This document shows positions 1 through 10,039 of a stretch of 64,000 nt of DNA, piece after piece. Both the position numbers and the translations under genes were made by a program. The notes under the pieces are model-generated. The model ran no database searches. It was not told where the DNA came from and saw nothing but the letters and a program-made list of their open reading frames with translations. Source of the stretch: Chryseobacterium mulctrae (GTDB lineage Bacteria > Bacteroidota > Bacteroidia > Flavobacteriales > Weeksellaceae); contig NZ_VAJL01000001.1 of the NCBI RefSeq assembly GCF_006175945.1, positions 3,047,001 through 3,111,000 of the forward strand, in the 5' to 3' direction. How positions within the stretch are numbered: position 1 is the stretch's first letter; each line of letters begins with the position of its first letter.

Positions 1-1550
1 ATGGACAGTACTTCTATACTGTTAAAGAAGATTCTGTAAGAAATTATTTTAAAAATCAGGATTTTGATAAAGTCTTTGATCTATATAAGGCAAGATTTTC
101 AATTCCAAATTTTATTCAGAATATCTTATTTTATAAATTATTTATAAATTATCCTATTGGAATATGTGATATCGTATTAGTTTCAAAAGATAATTACGAG
201 CAGATTTCTACAATTAAATTAAATGTAGTTTCTTCAAAAATTGATGATTTTGAATTCGAATCGTTAGTTTCTTATGTTGAAAGTAAAGGAAGTTCCATTT
301 GGGCAAAATTTTCTTTATTAAAACAGCAAGCTAATAATTTTAGTGATGAAGATAGATTAGATTGGCTATTGATTTTCTGCGACAATTTCATTAATGAATT
401 TCGAAATAAATATTTGCTATATTTTCAAATTGACAAAATAACTACTTTAGAAAACAATTATTTAATTGAGACATATAATGGTTACAATGCTGTTTCCGAA
501 GATTCTATTTTATGGCTATTGACAAATTTGGAAGTTTTAACTGCAACAAATTCATATGATCCCAACAAACTATTAATTAATAAAAGGACATTTTTTCCTA
601 CTGATATTTTAACGTCACACATTATAGAAACGACAGATAATCCAGAGAACCAATTAGTTAACGGGTTTATTAATGAAATATCGTTTTTTTTAGTTGAATT
701 GAAAAATATTTTTTCTTCTGAAAGTACCTCAACCGACTCTGAAAGATTTGAAGATATGGTAATGGCTTATTCGTATAGAAGAAAGCTAAAGCTTATAAAA
801 GAATTAGCTTTTAAACTAGCGATAATCAAGGAAGTAATTGTTAAGGAGATTCCTGTTAGTAAAACCGATGTAAATTTTTCTAACATTAACAAAATTGAGT
901 CTAAAGAACACTACTATTACGTCTATAATCATTTAATGACGTGGTTACTTTATAAAGGGGCAAACTATACTAATACCAACAAATATTTTAAAGGAATAAG
1001 TAGATTAGATGAATTATTTGAACGTGCTTGTTACTATCAAATTATTGACACTTTTATGCAATTGGGTTATATGCCAGTTATAAAATATAATGACGCTGGT
1101 GAAATATTTGATAGAATGACTCTTTCAAATGGACAAAGAAAAGTGAATTTTTACTATCAACATTTACCAGATTCACTAACAACAATAAAAAATATTCGAA
1201 ACCAATTAAAGCCTGATTTTATATTTGAATTTGAGGATAATACTTTTATAATCTTGGATTCTAAATACAAGAAATCAAAAAATATAGAAACTTATGATTA
1301 TCCAGATTTGGCTTTAAAGTATCTACATGGTATAGGCTCAACTGATGGTCGAAATTTTAATATTTTGGGCTTATTAGTTTTGTTCCCGAGCACTGAATAT
1401 AGCAGAAATTTTTATCATAAAAATGAATATGGAATTTTTGGTTCAAAAACAATTTATCCATTTATCGGGAGCATTGGTATCAATTTTACAAATACTGAAT
1501 CTTATTTACTATCAACCATTGAAAGGGTTCTCGAAATAAAAAATTATTGA
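1..1550 (+). CDS. McrC-like PD-(D/E)XK nuclease (DUF2357/DUF524 type), 5' partial
   Basis: The reading frame is open from base 3 to the stop at 1550 (515 residues visible), so the gene starts before the window. The C-terminal third carries a PD-(D/E)XK core: PDFIFEF at about 1212-1232, then ILDSKYKKS at about 1251-1277, giving the D...DxK pattern. The region before it resembles DUF2357, the N-terminal part of proteins that pair with McrB-like AAA+ GTPases in modification-dependent restriction (McrBC/LlaJI type). The partner would lie upstream, outside the window. A restriction role is inferred from the family. The nuclease fold is well supported by the motif; the exact subfamily is not. A bidirectional terminator follows. 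Confidence 0.7.
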   Translation, partial: GQYFYTVKEDSVRNYFKNQDFDKVFDLYKARFSIPNFIQNILFYKLFINYPIGICDIVLVSKDNYEQISTIKLNVVSSKIDDFEFESLVSYVESKGSSIWAKFSLLKQQANNFSDEDRLDWLLIFCDNFINEFRNKYLLYFQIDKITTLENNYLIETYNGYNAVSEDSILWLLTNLEVLTATNSYDPNKLLINKRTFFPTDILTSHIIETTDNPENQLVNGFINEISFFLVELKNIFSSESTSTDSERFEDMVMAYSYRRKLKLIKELAFKLAIIKEVIVKEIPVSKTDVNFSNINKIESKEHYYYVYNHLMTWLLYKGANYTNTNKYFKGISRLDELFERACYYQIIDTFMQLGYMPVIKYNDAGEIFDRMTLSNGQRKVNFYYQHLPDSLTTIKNIRNQLKPDFIFEFEDNTFIILDSKYKKSKNIETYDYPDLALKYLHGIGSTDGRNFNILGLLVLFPSTEYSRNFYHKNEYGIFGSKTIYPFIGSIGINFTNTESYLLSTIERVLEIKNY

Positions 1551-1649
1551 ATATCGCATTTTGAAAATACTTGAAAACTATAAAGGAATGGTTGATAAAA
1601 TTTGTATGTCATCATAAAAATGTTTCGAAATCTGTTCATCTTTGACTAC

Positions 1650-1688
1650 AAAAAGCCTTGTTAATCACTCGATTTTCAAGGCTTTTTT
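1650..1688. terminator. Bidirectional Rho-independent terminator
   Basis: Perfect 11-bp stem AAAAAGCCTTG / CAAGGCTTTTT with a 16-nt loop, an A-tract on the left and a T-tract on the right. It sits between two convergent genes (ends at 1550 and 1837) and can serve both. Confidence 0.85.
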
Positions 1689-1836
1689 GTTTTTGGTCAT
1701 CAAGGTTTTGTAAGTTTGTTAAAGGGATTTACTAATCTGAATTTCTTGAAAAATAGCCCAGATCGCAACGGCATCCTTTTTTGTTGTGAGGAATTAGCTG
1801 GGGAAAAAAGATAGAGTGGAGAGCTGGAAAAAGCTC

Positions 1837-4800
1837 CTAAAAACTGGCTTTTACCTGCATACTTCCGATGTGGATGGTTCTTTCACCGGAATTTCGCCCT
1901 TCATAGTTTAAATTCAGTTGTAAGAAAGAATTGATCGCCTGCTGAATAAAAACACTCCAAACCTGGTTTTTTCCAGGCTTTAAACCATCAAGCATTTGGT
2001 TTCCTACAATACTGAAGCTATTTCCTGTAAAATCGTTGTTGATGAATGAGAAGTTTCCTCTGATTGATGTTTTTTTGCGTTCCCACTGAATCGTTCCTGT
2101 GATATCGAATGCTTTCAGTAATTCTTCGCCGTCTTTTCTCTGTTTTTCACGGTAAGCCGATGAGAATTCTGCCTGAATAGCGTCTGTGAATTTATAAGTG
2201 GCTTTTGGCTTTGTCTCAAAATTATTCAGCCTGTAATCTCTTGTTGCAAATAATTGTGATGAATTTTTTAAATCGTGAACGGAGTTTTCCCAATCGACTC
2301 TGAATTCTTTATTAAACCAATATCCGATATTCACAAAATGGGAAGTTTGATTTCGCTCTTCGTTACTGAAGTTTGCATTAATAAGATTGTCGTTCTGTAT
2401 AAAACGGTAATTTCCGTTCCAGCCTGATTTTTCGGTAGGGTTGAACTGTGCCGACATCAAAATATTCTGATTTTTAAGAATCTGATTTTCGCCTTTTTCA
2501 AAAGGATTTAAAACCAAAACTTTATCTTTTTTATAGAATGAATTCTGAGAGTTTAATGAGATGTTGAAATTCCAGCGTTTTAAAAATTTATTTTCCGAAT
2601 TGAAAACAACCGATGGATTGACAAATAAAGCCAACTGTAGTTTGTTTTTATTGGAAGGAATATAACGCACCGAATTGGTGTAAATTCTTATGTATTGTGC
2701 CAAATCGGAGTATTCTGCAATTTCAAATTCGTCGAGCTGCTGTATTCCGTCGCCGTTGTAATCGGTCCACTTATAAATTCCTTGCCCGTCTGTCACTTTG
2801 ATGTATTGAAACTCTCTTTGTGCTTCCTGTCCGTTTCCTAATTCGTAAAATGCCTGAAGTCGCATTCCGTTTTTGAATAATTGTTGGTTGTACAAAATAT
2901 TCCCAACCACAAAATCTTTATTCTGATTTACATCTACAATGTCATCTTTATAGAAGAATTTTCTGTAATGAAGCAACGCATTTAAAGTTGTTTTTTCAGT
3001 TTTAATGATTTGGCTTTCTGCCATGAAACCTAAAATCCTGTTCGTATTCTGAAGACTGTTGTCACGTACCGAGTCATTTTCTCGCATGTACATTTTGGCT
3101 AAAAGCTTCGTTCTTGTGCTGTCTCCGATTTTTTTCTGAACGAAAAGCTCTCTCCAGCTGAAACTCGTGACATCCATCAATTGAGTGTCGTTGTATTTCT
3201 TTTCATTGTGTTCCATACTTCCTCCAACTGCCCAACTTCCTTTTTTACCGGTGTACTCGGTTCCGGCTCCTCCACGGATGAATTTTGTGTCTTGAAGGGT
3301 GGCATTGGTGTTAAGGTAAGATAAGTTACCTTTTGTATTGAATTTTCCTTTGATCCAGTTCAAGTCAAGGTCGTTTTTCGTTCCTTTATAAGAATCCTGC
3401 TCATCAAGATAGTTGATACGGTAATTTAAGGTCGATTTATTATTCCACTTATTTAGAAAGCTGAAAATAAAACGGTTTTGTGTTAATCGGTTAAATTCCT
3501 GAGCTAAGTTGAAGTCACGTGAAAATTCTACATCGTTGATACGGTCTAAAATATGGAATTGCTTATCGATGTATTGATATTCAAAGCTTGGTGTTCCTTT
3601 CCAGCTGTTTTTAGTAAATGTTTTATTCCCAAAAATTCTTGCAGCATATCCCAAATTTTGATCAGAATCTTTTGAAGAAAATAAGTTGATGTCGTAATTA
3701 CTCATCGAAATATCGGCTCCGATTTTACCATCTTTCAGCAAATATTCAGAGTTGAAAGTATACACCTGAGCTTTTTGCGGGGACGGAAGTTTTCTTACTG
3801 CACGGTAATCTCCCAAATTAGGACCGACATATTCAAAAACCCTTCCGTTATTGGTGGTTTGTGTTAATTTGTAATCTCCCAAGTTAGCTCCAAAATAGGT
3901 GAACGAAACCTGATATAAAGTTTGCGCGGCATCTGTAGAAAACTGATAATAATTTCCGTTAGGATTCAGAACGAGACTGTAAAGAATTTTGTTGACATCG
4001 TATTCTGCAACAACACCGGAAGGCGCATACATTAAGTTTAAATCATTTCCGGCGTCTGCTAAAATCTGTTCGTCTTCTTTCGATAAATTTAAAGCCAATG
4101 GAGCATTTTTATTATCATTCTCCATAAACCAGTTTAAGCCTAATTTTAATTTTTCTCTTTGATGCTCAACTTTTCCGGTAAATAAATATCGGGAATAATT
4201 TCTGTTGGCATAATTAAAAGAAATGGTAATGAAATTCTGCTGGAAAATCGGTCTGAAACTGGTGAAAGTAACTTCCCCTGTATTGTAATTAATGATATAA
4301 TCCTGGTTTTCCCCACGCTTCATCAAAATACCGTCGATGAAAACCTGTTCGGAACCTGAAATCAGTGTAATAAATTGTTCGCCATTTTTCCCTGTTAAAC
4401 GGTAAGGTCCCTGATTACCTTCTATCCCCTGAAAACGGATTCTGTGAAATTCGCTTCGTGCCACACCCGCTGAAATATCAACGAAAGTTTTATTATCGGT
4501 TCCAAATTGTGTCTGAAACTGAAGACCCATGCTTCGACGCTGATATTTGGCGAAATAATTTTTAGAATCAACCAAATCTAAATGTCCGGCTCTAAGAATA
4601 GATTTATCCTTAATATTAAGCTGCATATAAATCTTGTCGAATTCTTCTAAGGTCTGCGTATAACCATCTGCCTGAATCGGTAGATTGTGATCTGAAATAC
4701 TCGCTAATACCGTAACATCTTTTGAAAGTCTGCCGGAAATTTGAAGATCCATCGAGCTTTGAACAGACTGTCCTTGATTGTTACCAAAAGTAATTCCCCG

Positions 4801-5100
4801 GATAATAGAACCTTTTGAATTTAATTCGCCTAAAAATCTTTTAGAATCGTTTTTTGCGAGTACCGCTTCGTCTACAATAATTCTGTTGCTGGTTTTCACA
4901 AAATCCATGGTGTCTTTTGCGAAGATATCCTGTCCGAATTTAAAAGCGAGAATGCTGTCCTTTTTTTTAGCTAAAATACTGTCATTCTTAGAAGAGATGG
5001 AATCTTTGGGGATATTGGGATTTTTCCATGAGAATATTTGAGCATTATTCAGCAATAAGCCCATGAAAAAAAGAACGAATATCAGAATAGAATTTCGCAA
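1837..5100 (-). CDS. Large outer-membrane beta-barrel-like protein, function unknown
   Basis: 1087 residues with a clear N-terminal signal peptide (hydrophobic stretch about residues 4-18, then NAQ at the likely cleavage site). The rest has no membrane helices. It is dominated by alternating polar/aromatic strands such as YKVTDGQGIYKW and NFSFIN, and ends in a terminal aromatic (VKASF), typical of outer-membrane barrels. It lacks a recognisable TonB box or carboxypeptidase-like plug domain. Conserved bacteroidete proteins of this size and style exist, usually without a function. The monocistronic gene is convergent with the nuclease gene on its left. Barrel localisation is inferred from composition and sequence style. 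Confidence 0.6.
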   Translation of the reverse strand: MRNSILIFVLFFMGLLLNNAQIFSWKNPNIPKDSISSKNDSILAKKKDSILAFKFGQDIFAKDTMDFVKTSNRIIVDEAVLAKNDSKRFLGELNSKGSIIRGITFGNNQGQSVQSSMDLQISGRLSKDVTVLASISDHNLPIQADGYTQTLEEFDKIYMQLNIKDKSILRAGHLDLVDSKNYFAKYQRRSMGLQFQTQFGTDNKTFVDISAGVARSEFHRIRFQGIEGNQGPYRLTGKNGEQFITLISGSEQVFIDGILMKRGENQDYIINYNTGEVTFTSFRPIFQQNFITISFNYANRNYSRYLFTGKVEHQREKLKLGLNWFMENDNKNAPLALNLSKEDEQILADAGNDLNLMYAPSGVVAEYDVNKILYSLVLNPNGNYYQFSTDAAQTLYQVSFTYFGANLGDYKLTQTTNNGRVFEYVGPNLGDYRAVRKLPSPQKAQVYTFNSEYLLKDGKIGADISMSNYDINLFSSKDSDQNLGYAARIFGNKTFTKNSWKGTPSFEYQYIDKQFHILDRINDVEFSRDFNLAQEFNRLTQNRFIFSFLNKWNNKSTLNYRINYLDEQDSYKGTKNDLDLNWIKGKFNTKGNLSYLNTNATLQDTKFIRGGAGTEYTGKKGSWAVGGSMEHNEKKYNDTQLMDVTSFSWRELFVQKKIGDSTRTKLLAKMYMRENDSVRDNSLQNTNRILGFMAESQIIKTEKTTLNALLHYRKFFYKDDIVDVNQNKDFVVGNILYNQQLFKNGMRLQAFYELGNGQEAQREFQYIKVTDGQGIYKWTDYNGDGIQQLDEFEIAEYSDLAQYIRIYTNSVRYIPSNKNKLQLALFVNPSVVFNSENKFLKRWNFNISLNSQNSFYKKDKVLVLNPFEKGENQILKNQNILMSAQFNPTEKSGWNGNYRFIQNDNLINANFSNEERNQTSHFVNIGYWFNKEFRVDWENSVHDLKNSSQLFATRDYRLNNFETKPKATYKFTDAIQAEFSSAYREKQRKDGEELLKAFDITGTIQWERKKTSIRGNFSFINNDFTGNSFSIVGNQMLDGLKPGKNQVWSVFIQQAINSFLQLNLNYEGRNSGERTIHIGSMQVKASF

Positions 5101-5184
5101 GTCTCCTAAAATAAGTGGTAAAAATAACTAAAAAATATGAACAGTTCGGGTTTTGGCATTATTAACAGAAAATTAACCTAAATA

Positions 5185-5216
5185 TTGTCCCAAATGGAAA
5201 AAATGCCGTAATTTTG
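5185..5216 (+). promoter_or_regulatory. Bacteroidota-type promoter for the 5251 gene
   Basis: A -33 TTG at 5185-5187 and a -7 TAATTTTG (TAnnTTTG) at 5209-5216 are separated by 21 bp, within the spacing known for Bacteroidota sigma factor promoters. The start codon is 35 bp downstream. Confidence 0.65.
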
Positions 5217-5250
5217 CTACGTAAATTATTAATAATTAAAAAATTAAGTT

Positions 5251-6039
5251 ATGAAAAAGATCTTTACAATTTTAGGAGTTGTTGCAGTTGCAGCTTTTGC
5301 AAATGCACAAAACTTAATTACAAATCCTGGTTTTGAAAATGGTACTACTGGTTGGACGGCAACTAATCCTGGTTCTGGTGCGGCTTATTATTTACCTACT
5401 GTTACTACTACAGCTCCACACGGAGGGGTTAATTCTGTGCAATATGATATGCCAACTGCTACTACAGGGTTTGAGCAAAATATAAATGTAACTCCAGGGG
5501 CTACTTACACAATATCTTTTTGGTATAAAGCTAGTGGAGATGATACAGATGCAAGAATCTGGGCAAATTACTTAGATTCTGCAGGTGGAGCAATTTATCA
5601 AAATTCTGCTACAGCTTCCGATCCACTTAGAGGACCAAATAATGGTTATTTAACATCAAGTACTGCTTGGACTCAACATTCTGTAACTGTTGTTGCTCCT
5701 GCAAATGTTGTTTCATTGAAATTGCAAGTACGTGCTTATAACAATGCTACAGTTGTTGCTTTTGATGATTTTTCTGTAACAACCGGTACATTAGCAGTAG
5801 GAGAAGTATTACCTTCAAAATACAGAATGATTAAAAACACTTTCGTTAAGAATGACGAAATTACTTTCGGAGCAGATGCAAAAGACGTAAAAGTGTATAC
5901 ATTAACAGGTCAGTTAGTAAAAACAGCTTCTGTAAAAGCTAACGGAACTTTAAATATTGCTGAATTAGCTGAAGGTAACTATATCGTTACAGGAACTGTA
6001 AACAACCAAGCTGTTTCTCAGAAAATTTTGAAAGACTAA
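5251..6039 (+). CDS. Secreted carbohydrate-binding-like protein with T9SS sorting domain
   Basis: 262 residues. It has a signal peptide (MKKIFTILGVVAVAAFANAQ) and then a jelly-roll domain (about residues 21-177) opening with NLITNPGFENGTTGWT, the hallmark of CBM4/9-like modules. The C-terminal domain (about 185-262) is a type A T9SS sorting signal: KVYTLTGQLVKT, LNIAELAEGNYIV, SQKILKD. The mature protein is predicted to cross the outer membrane through the type IX system and be anchored or released. The 287-residue product of the next gene has an almost identical sorting domain. The ligand is unknown. Confidence 0.8.
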   Translation: MKKIFTILGVVAVAAFANAQNLITNPGFENGTTGWTATNPGSGAAYYLPTVTTTAPHGGVNSVQYDMPTATTGFEQNINVTPGATYTISFWYKASGDDTDARIWANYLDSAGGAIYQNSATASDPLRGPNNGYLTSSTAWTQHSVTVVAPANVVSLKLQVRAYNNATVVAFDDFSVTTGTLAVGEVLPSKYRMIKNTFVKNDEITFGADAKDVKVYTLTGQLVKTASVKANGTLNIAELAEGNYIVTGTVNNQAVSQKILKD

Positions 6040-6070
6040 TCAGATTTTTAATAATCAAATTAATCATATA

Positions 6071-6097
6071 AACCGCTTCTTTGAGGCGGTTTTTTTG
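6071..6097 (+). terminator. Rho-independent terminator
   Basis: AACCGC (6071-6076) pairs with GCGGTT (6086-6091) and is followed by a run of T. It lies 31 bp after the upstream stop codon. Confidence 0.8.
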
Positions 6098-6205
6098 TGT
6101 TCTATATAGTGAGTTTTTTTTAATAACTCAAAATATGTGGTATATGATTATTGATATGGTATTAATTTTGCATAAATTATTACGAATCAATCAAAATATC
6201 ACATT

Positions 6206-7069
6206 ATGAAAAAAGTATTTACTCTTATCGGACTTGTTTCGATAGTAGCATTCTCCAATGCTCAGATTGTAATCAATGAAGTCTATACCGGTGGCGGGCT
6301 TTTAGGAGCTGCCATTACCAATGACTTCATAGAATTGAAAAACATAGGTTCCTCTACAGCTTCCCTAAATGGTGCAACTATTCAATATGCGTCTTCCTCA
6401 GGAGCTTTTACCCAGTACAACAATTTACCCAATATCACTTTAACTCCGGGACAAACGTACTTAATTCAGCAAGGTTCTGATGGATTAGGAGGGCTCATTA
6501 ATTTATTGAATCCCAATCTTATCATAACGGTTCTCTTGAATTTAGACGGTTCACCAAGTGTTGGGGTAGGTGTTGGTCTTGCGCTTACTTCAGGAAAGGT
6601 TGCTTTGGCAAGTAATGCCACAGCAGTTACAGGACCAACTGCTGCAAATGTTTTAGATTTTGTAGGGTATGGTTTGGCTAACCAATATGAAGGTATAGGA
6701 GCAGCTCCGTCGCCGACTATTTTAAATTCCATTACCAGAACAACTGGAGATACCAATAACAACAACGTAGATTTTACAATAAGTTTACCTACGCCACAGG
6801 CAACATCCGGAACTTTAGCGGTCAATGATTTAACTGATCTTTCCAAAAAATCAATGTTTATTAAAAACTCATTGGTTAAAAATGATGAGATTATTTTCGC
6901 TGCCGAGGTGAAAGATATTAAGGTTTACACATTATCTGGACAGTTGGTAAAAACAGCTTCTGTAAAAAATGGTGTTTCTTTAAATGTTGCTGAATTACAA
7001 AAAGGTAATTATATCGTAACAGGATTTGTAGATAATCAACCGGTTTCTCAGAAGATTTTGAAAGATTAG
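6206..7069 (+). CDS. Secreted lamin-tail-domain protein with T9SS sorting domain
   Basis: 287 residues. A signal peptide ends at about SNAQ (residues 17-20). Residues 21-200 form a lamin tail (LTD)-like beta domain starting IVINEVYTGGG and containing DFIELKNIGSS, a characteristic LTD opening. The last 75 residues are a type A T9SS sorting domain (KVYTLSGQLVKTASVK, GNYIVTGFV, VSQKILKD). A TAATTTTG -7 box lies at 6163-6170. The sorting domain and even its DNA (about 6940-6965) nearly match those of the preceding gene, suggesting duplication or gene conversion. LTD proteins of this kind are exported surface or extracellular proteins, often with unknown ligand. Confidence 0.8.
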   Translation: MKKVFTLIGLVSIVAFSNAQIVINEVYTGGGLLGAAITNDFIELKNIGSSTASLNGATIQYASSSGAFTQYNNLPNITLTPGQTYLIQQGSDGLGGLINLLNPNLIITVLLNLDGSPSVGVGVGLALTSGKVALASNATAVTGPTAANVLDFVGYGLANQYEGIGAAPSPTILNSITRTTGDTNNNNVDFTISLPTPQATSGTLAVNDLTDLSKKSMFIKNSLVKNDEIIFAAEVKDIKVYTLSGQLVKTASVKNGVSLNVAELQKGNYIVTGFVDNQPVSQKILKD

Positions 7070-7089
7070 ATTTTTGGAAAATTTTTAAT

Positions 7090-7119
7090 AAAAAGAGTTG
7101 TCATCAGACAGCTCTTTTT
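7090..7119. terminator. Bidirectional terminator
   Basis: 13-bp stem (7090-7102 with 7107-7119, one G-T pair), loop ATCA, A-tract left and T-tract right. It separates convergent genes ending at 7069 and 7123. Confidence 0.9.
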
Positions 7120-7122
7120 GTG

Positions 7123-9942
7123 TTAGTACCAACCTCTTCTCGCAGCATTAATAATGGTGCTCAGATTTAAAATCAAAGTATATCGTATTCTTTTTCCGTA
7201 ATCTTTAAAACCTGGTTCAAATCCTAAAGAAGATTGCACTGGAAGATATATTTCAAGAAAATCCGGGATTAAACGAACTTTCACACCGCTGTCCCAAATA
7301 AACTGTGTCGGATTATTTTTGTTTTTATATAAACCTGCATCTGCGTATACATGGAAAATTTTCCAGACACTTGAATCTACATTGAAAGAAGTAATCCACT
7401 GATTCACCGTTCCCGGTAGAAAAGATTTAAAGCCACCATCAGCTAAAATAAACTGTTGTGATAAAATTCCGCTCGATGCACTTTGTCCTAAAAGATTGTA
7501 TGAAAAAGAATAATCTGAAACTCTTGAAATTCCGTAATTAAAAGTATTGTTTCGGGTTTCATTTCTTACAAAATATCCTGCGAAAAGTCTTAAGCTAAGC
7601 TTTTGCCTTGGTGCAAATTCCCATCTGTAAAATCCTTCTGCCGTAATCTTGTTATAATCTTCCATTCCCTGTGTACTCAAGCTGAAACTTTTCTCATGAA
7701 TCATCTGATTATCGGTGTAACCATAACCAACCGTCCAAAGATTATACTTGTCGTAATCACGATTGGCAATCATTTTTGCACTCAGATCGCGTTCAAAATA
7801 AGTATAAGAAATTCCTAAACCACGGCTTACCGTACTTCTCGGATTTTTTCTGAAACTGATATTCGAATACAATGAGTTTTTCTGATAGGCTAAATCATAA
7901 TCATAATGAAAATATGATCCTGAAACTCCAAAAGTCAATCTCTGAATCACACTTTCAGCGGGCAAAAAAGAGTAGGAGACTGCTCCTGAACCAGTCATTT
8001 TACCCGTTCCTGTACTGAATGACGGAGTTAATGAATATAAAAATTTCTGATCAAAAAGTGATTGGTTTTTAAAATTGATACCAATCAGAAATTTGTCATA
8101 GGTATTGGTGAATCGTATTCTCGGGTTCAGATATATTTCATTAAACTCAGGATTTGGAATATCTTTAATGAGTTTAAATTTAATTTTTTTGGCATTCGAA
8201 AATAATCCTTTGGTATAAAGAAAATTATCGCGGTAATTCGCTTCCGGAAATATGTAATCGTTATTTAATGTAATTTTATAAATATCTTCCGACGGAAGAT
8301 TAACTGTTTTCAGCCTTTCATTTTCAGCAGTTTCAATCCAGTAAGAAGTTTTTTCTCCGCTCTTGGTTTGAGTTTCCAGCCTTACAGGAATTGCCTCGTC
8401 TGTATTTTTTACGATTTTAATATTAAGAGAATCGTTATTTACTCTGAAATTTTTAAGCCTGAAATTAACTCTGTTTTTTTGTTTCAAAAATCCTTTTAAA
8501 TAAGATGTCGAAGATTCTTCTTTTGCCAATTGATCTAAAAAATCTTCAGGATAAACCTGTTTATCTGTATTTTCGGCGATGTAATTTTTCAGTAGAAGAT
8601 TAAATTTTTCTTCACCCATTTTATCGGCAGAATAACTGAAAAGGCTTCCCGTTTCAAAACTGCTGATCGCCATATCATTAAAATTACTCAAAACAGCAAA
8701 AGGTTCATCAATTTTCTGATCGAGATTCTGCGACATGATGTATTGATAAGCCAAACCATATCGATCCAGTAATTTTACCCTAGAAGCATGGAATAATTTT
8801 AAAGGTTTAACTCCTAAAATACTATTCTCAGGAAGGTTTCCGAGAAGTTTTGTATCTCCGTAGAATTTTTTCAGATACTGAATTTCGAGATATGATTTTA
8901 AACCATTTTTGAACCAGTGGTTTTCCTGTTTATCGGTGATAATACTTTCATCAAGAATTTTTTTTGAGATAATTCCGAAATAATCTAAATCGGTATTTTC
9001 AGCATCCGAAAACAATTTAAACCTGAATTTCCAAAATTTAATATCATTATTCCCGAAAAAGTCCTCTTTTGCCCTGAATTTTTCCGAAATAAAAAGCTGT
9101 TCCGGGATAAATCCGATTTTATCTTTGATGAATTTCAATTGCAAAGGAAGGTAAAATTCAAGATTCTGAATTTCCTGCTTACTGATATTGTATCCAAATT
9201 TTATTTCGGTTTTAATATCTTCTGTATCGATTTTTATCGTGGGAAAAGTATTTTTAGAAATAATAAATTCAGGATCTGAATCTAAATATCCTTTAAATAA
9301 ATTAGGCTGAATCTGCTGAAGATTACTTTGAATAAAAGAATTTGAAGGAGCATCTAAATCAACCGACCAAAAGGTGTTGAAATTAACGGATTCTTCGATA
9401 TCGTGATAATCTCTTTTAGAAATATTATCAGCATCAAAATGATCAGGAACAATAAAGAAATATTTTAAAGCAATGTCTTGTTCAGAAGTCCCGTAACCGG
9501 TAAATTTTTTATCAGGAAGCTGCATTTTATACTGCAATTGCAACTTAACACTTTTTCCGGGTTCTAAATTTTCATTCAAAGAAAGAAATAAATTCTCGTC
9601 AGAAATAGTTTTTACCGGAACAGGTTGGTTTCCCGAATTTTTTATATTTAATTCTAAAACTATTCCAAGTTCTTCCTGTTTTGCAAAGTGAAGACTGTTG
9701 TTCCTGTCTTCCAGTTTTCTGTAAACTAGAGAAGTGCCTCTTTTGTTGTATGCCGCTATCCAGTTGAGAAGTTTGATGCTGTTCAGCGCCTTGTCGGAAT
9801 GGTTATGATATACAATTTCCTGATTAACCACAAGCGTTTTTCTGTCCTGTGATAATTTTGCGTGAATGGAAATGCTATCTTTTTGTGCAGAAACCTGTAC
9901 AACCCCCCAAATCAAAAAAAGACCAATACTAAACTTTTTCAA
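7123..9942 (-). CDS. M1-aminopeptidase-like protein lacking HEXXH, fused to an outer-membrane barrel
   Basis: 939 residues. There is a signal peptide (about 1-19, ending VSAQ). The N-terminal 500 residues resemble M1 aminopeptidases: a beta-rich domain, then a helical region where HWFKNGLKSYLEIQYLKKF aligns with the family's W-NEG-ATYLE segment. The zinc motif HEXXH is absent; the equivalent stretch reads IISKKILDESII. The glutamate of NEG is also replaced (KNG), so hydrolase activity is unlikely. From about residue 590 the sequence turns into alternating strands typical of an outer-membrane barrel (for example LAYQKNSLYSNISF). A catalytically dead, surface-directed M1 relative is the best reading. 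The family match is from pattern recognition only. Confidence 0.6.
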   Translation of the reverse strand: MKKFSIGLFLIWGVVQVSAQKDSISIHAKLSQDRKTLVVNQEIVYHNHSDKALNSIKLLNWIAAYNKRGTSLVYRKLEDRNNSLHFAKQEELGIVLELNIKNSGNQPVPVKTISDENLFLSLNENLEPGKSVKLQLQYKMQLPDKKFTGYGTSEQDIALKYFFIVPDHFDADNISKRDYHDIEESVNFNTFWSVDLDAPSNSFIQSNLQQIQPNLFKGYLDSDPEFIISKNTFPTIKIDTEDIKTEIKFGYNISKQEIQNLEFYLPLQLKFIKDKIGFIPEQLFISEKFRAKEDFFGNNDIKFWKFRFKLFSDAENTDLDYFGIISKKILDESIITDKQENHWFKNGLKSYLEIQYLKKFYGDTKLLGNLPENSILGVKPLKLFHASRVKLLDRYGLAYQYIMSQNLDQKIDEPFAVLSNFNDMAISSFETGSLFSYSADKMGEEKFNLLLKNYIAENTDKQVYPEDFLDQLAKEESSTSYLKGFLKQKNRVNFRLKNFRVNNDSLNIKIVKNTDEAIPVRLETQTKSGEKTSYWIETAENERLKTVNLPSEDIYKITLNNDYIFPEANYRDNFLYTKGLFSNAKKIKFKLIKDIPNPEFNEIYLNPRIRFTNTYDKFLIGINFKNQSLFDQKFLYSLTPSFSTGTGKMTGSGAVSYSFLPAESVIQRLTFGVSGSYFHYDYDLAYQKNSLYSNISFRKNPRSTVSRGLGISYTYFERDLSAKMIANRDYDKYNLWTVGYGYTDNQMIHEKSFSLSTQGMEDYNKITAEGFYRWEFAPRQKLSLRLFAGYFVRNETRNNTFNYGISRVSDYSFSYNLLGQSASSGILSQQFILADGGFKSFLPGTVNQWITSFNVDSSVWKIFHVYADAGLYKNKNNPTQFIWDSGVKVRLIPDFLEIYLPVQSSLGFEPGFKDYGKRIRYTLILNLSTIINAARRGWY

Positions 9943-10039
9943 TGTCCTGATAAAGCATCAAATATAGCTTATTTTAGATATAATTCTTTATGATTTTAAG
10001 TTAAGATTTATTAAAAAATAAATATTTTGGGAGTTCTTT

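Noticed and set aside
6466..6846. 126-codon antisense frame in the LTD protein gene
   Set aside because: Opposite a well-supported exported protein, no family features.
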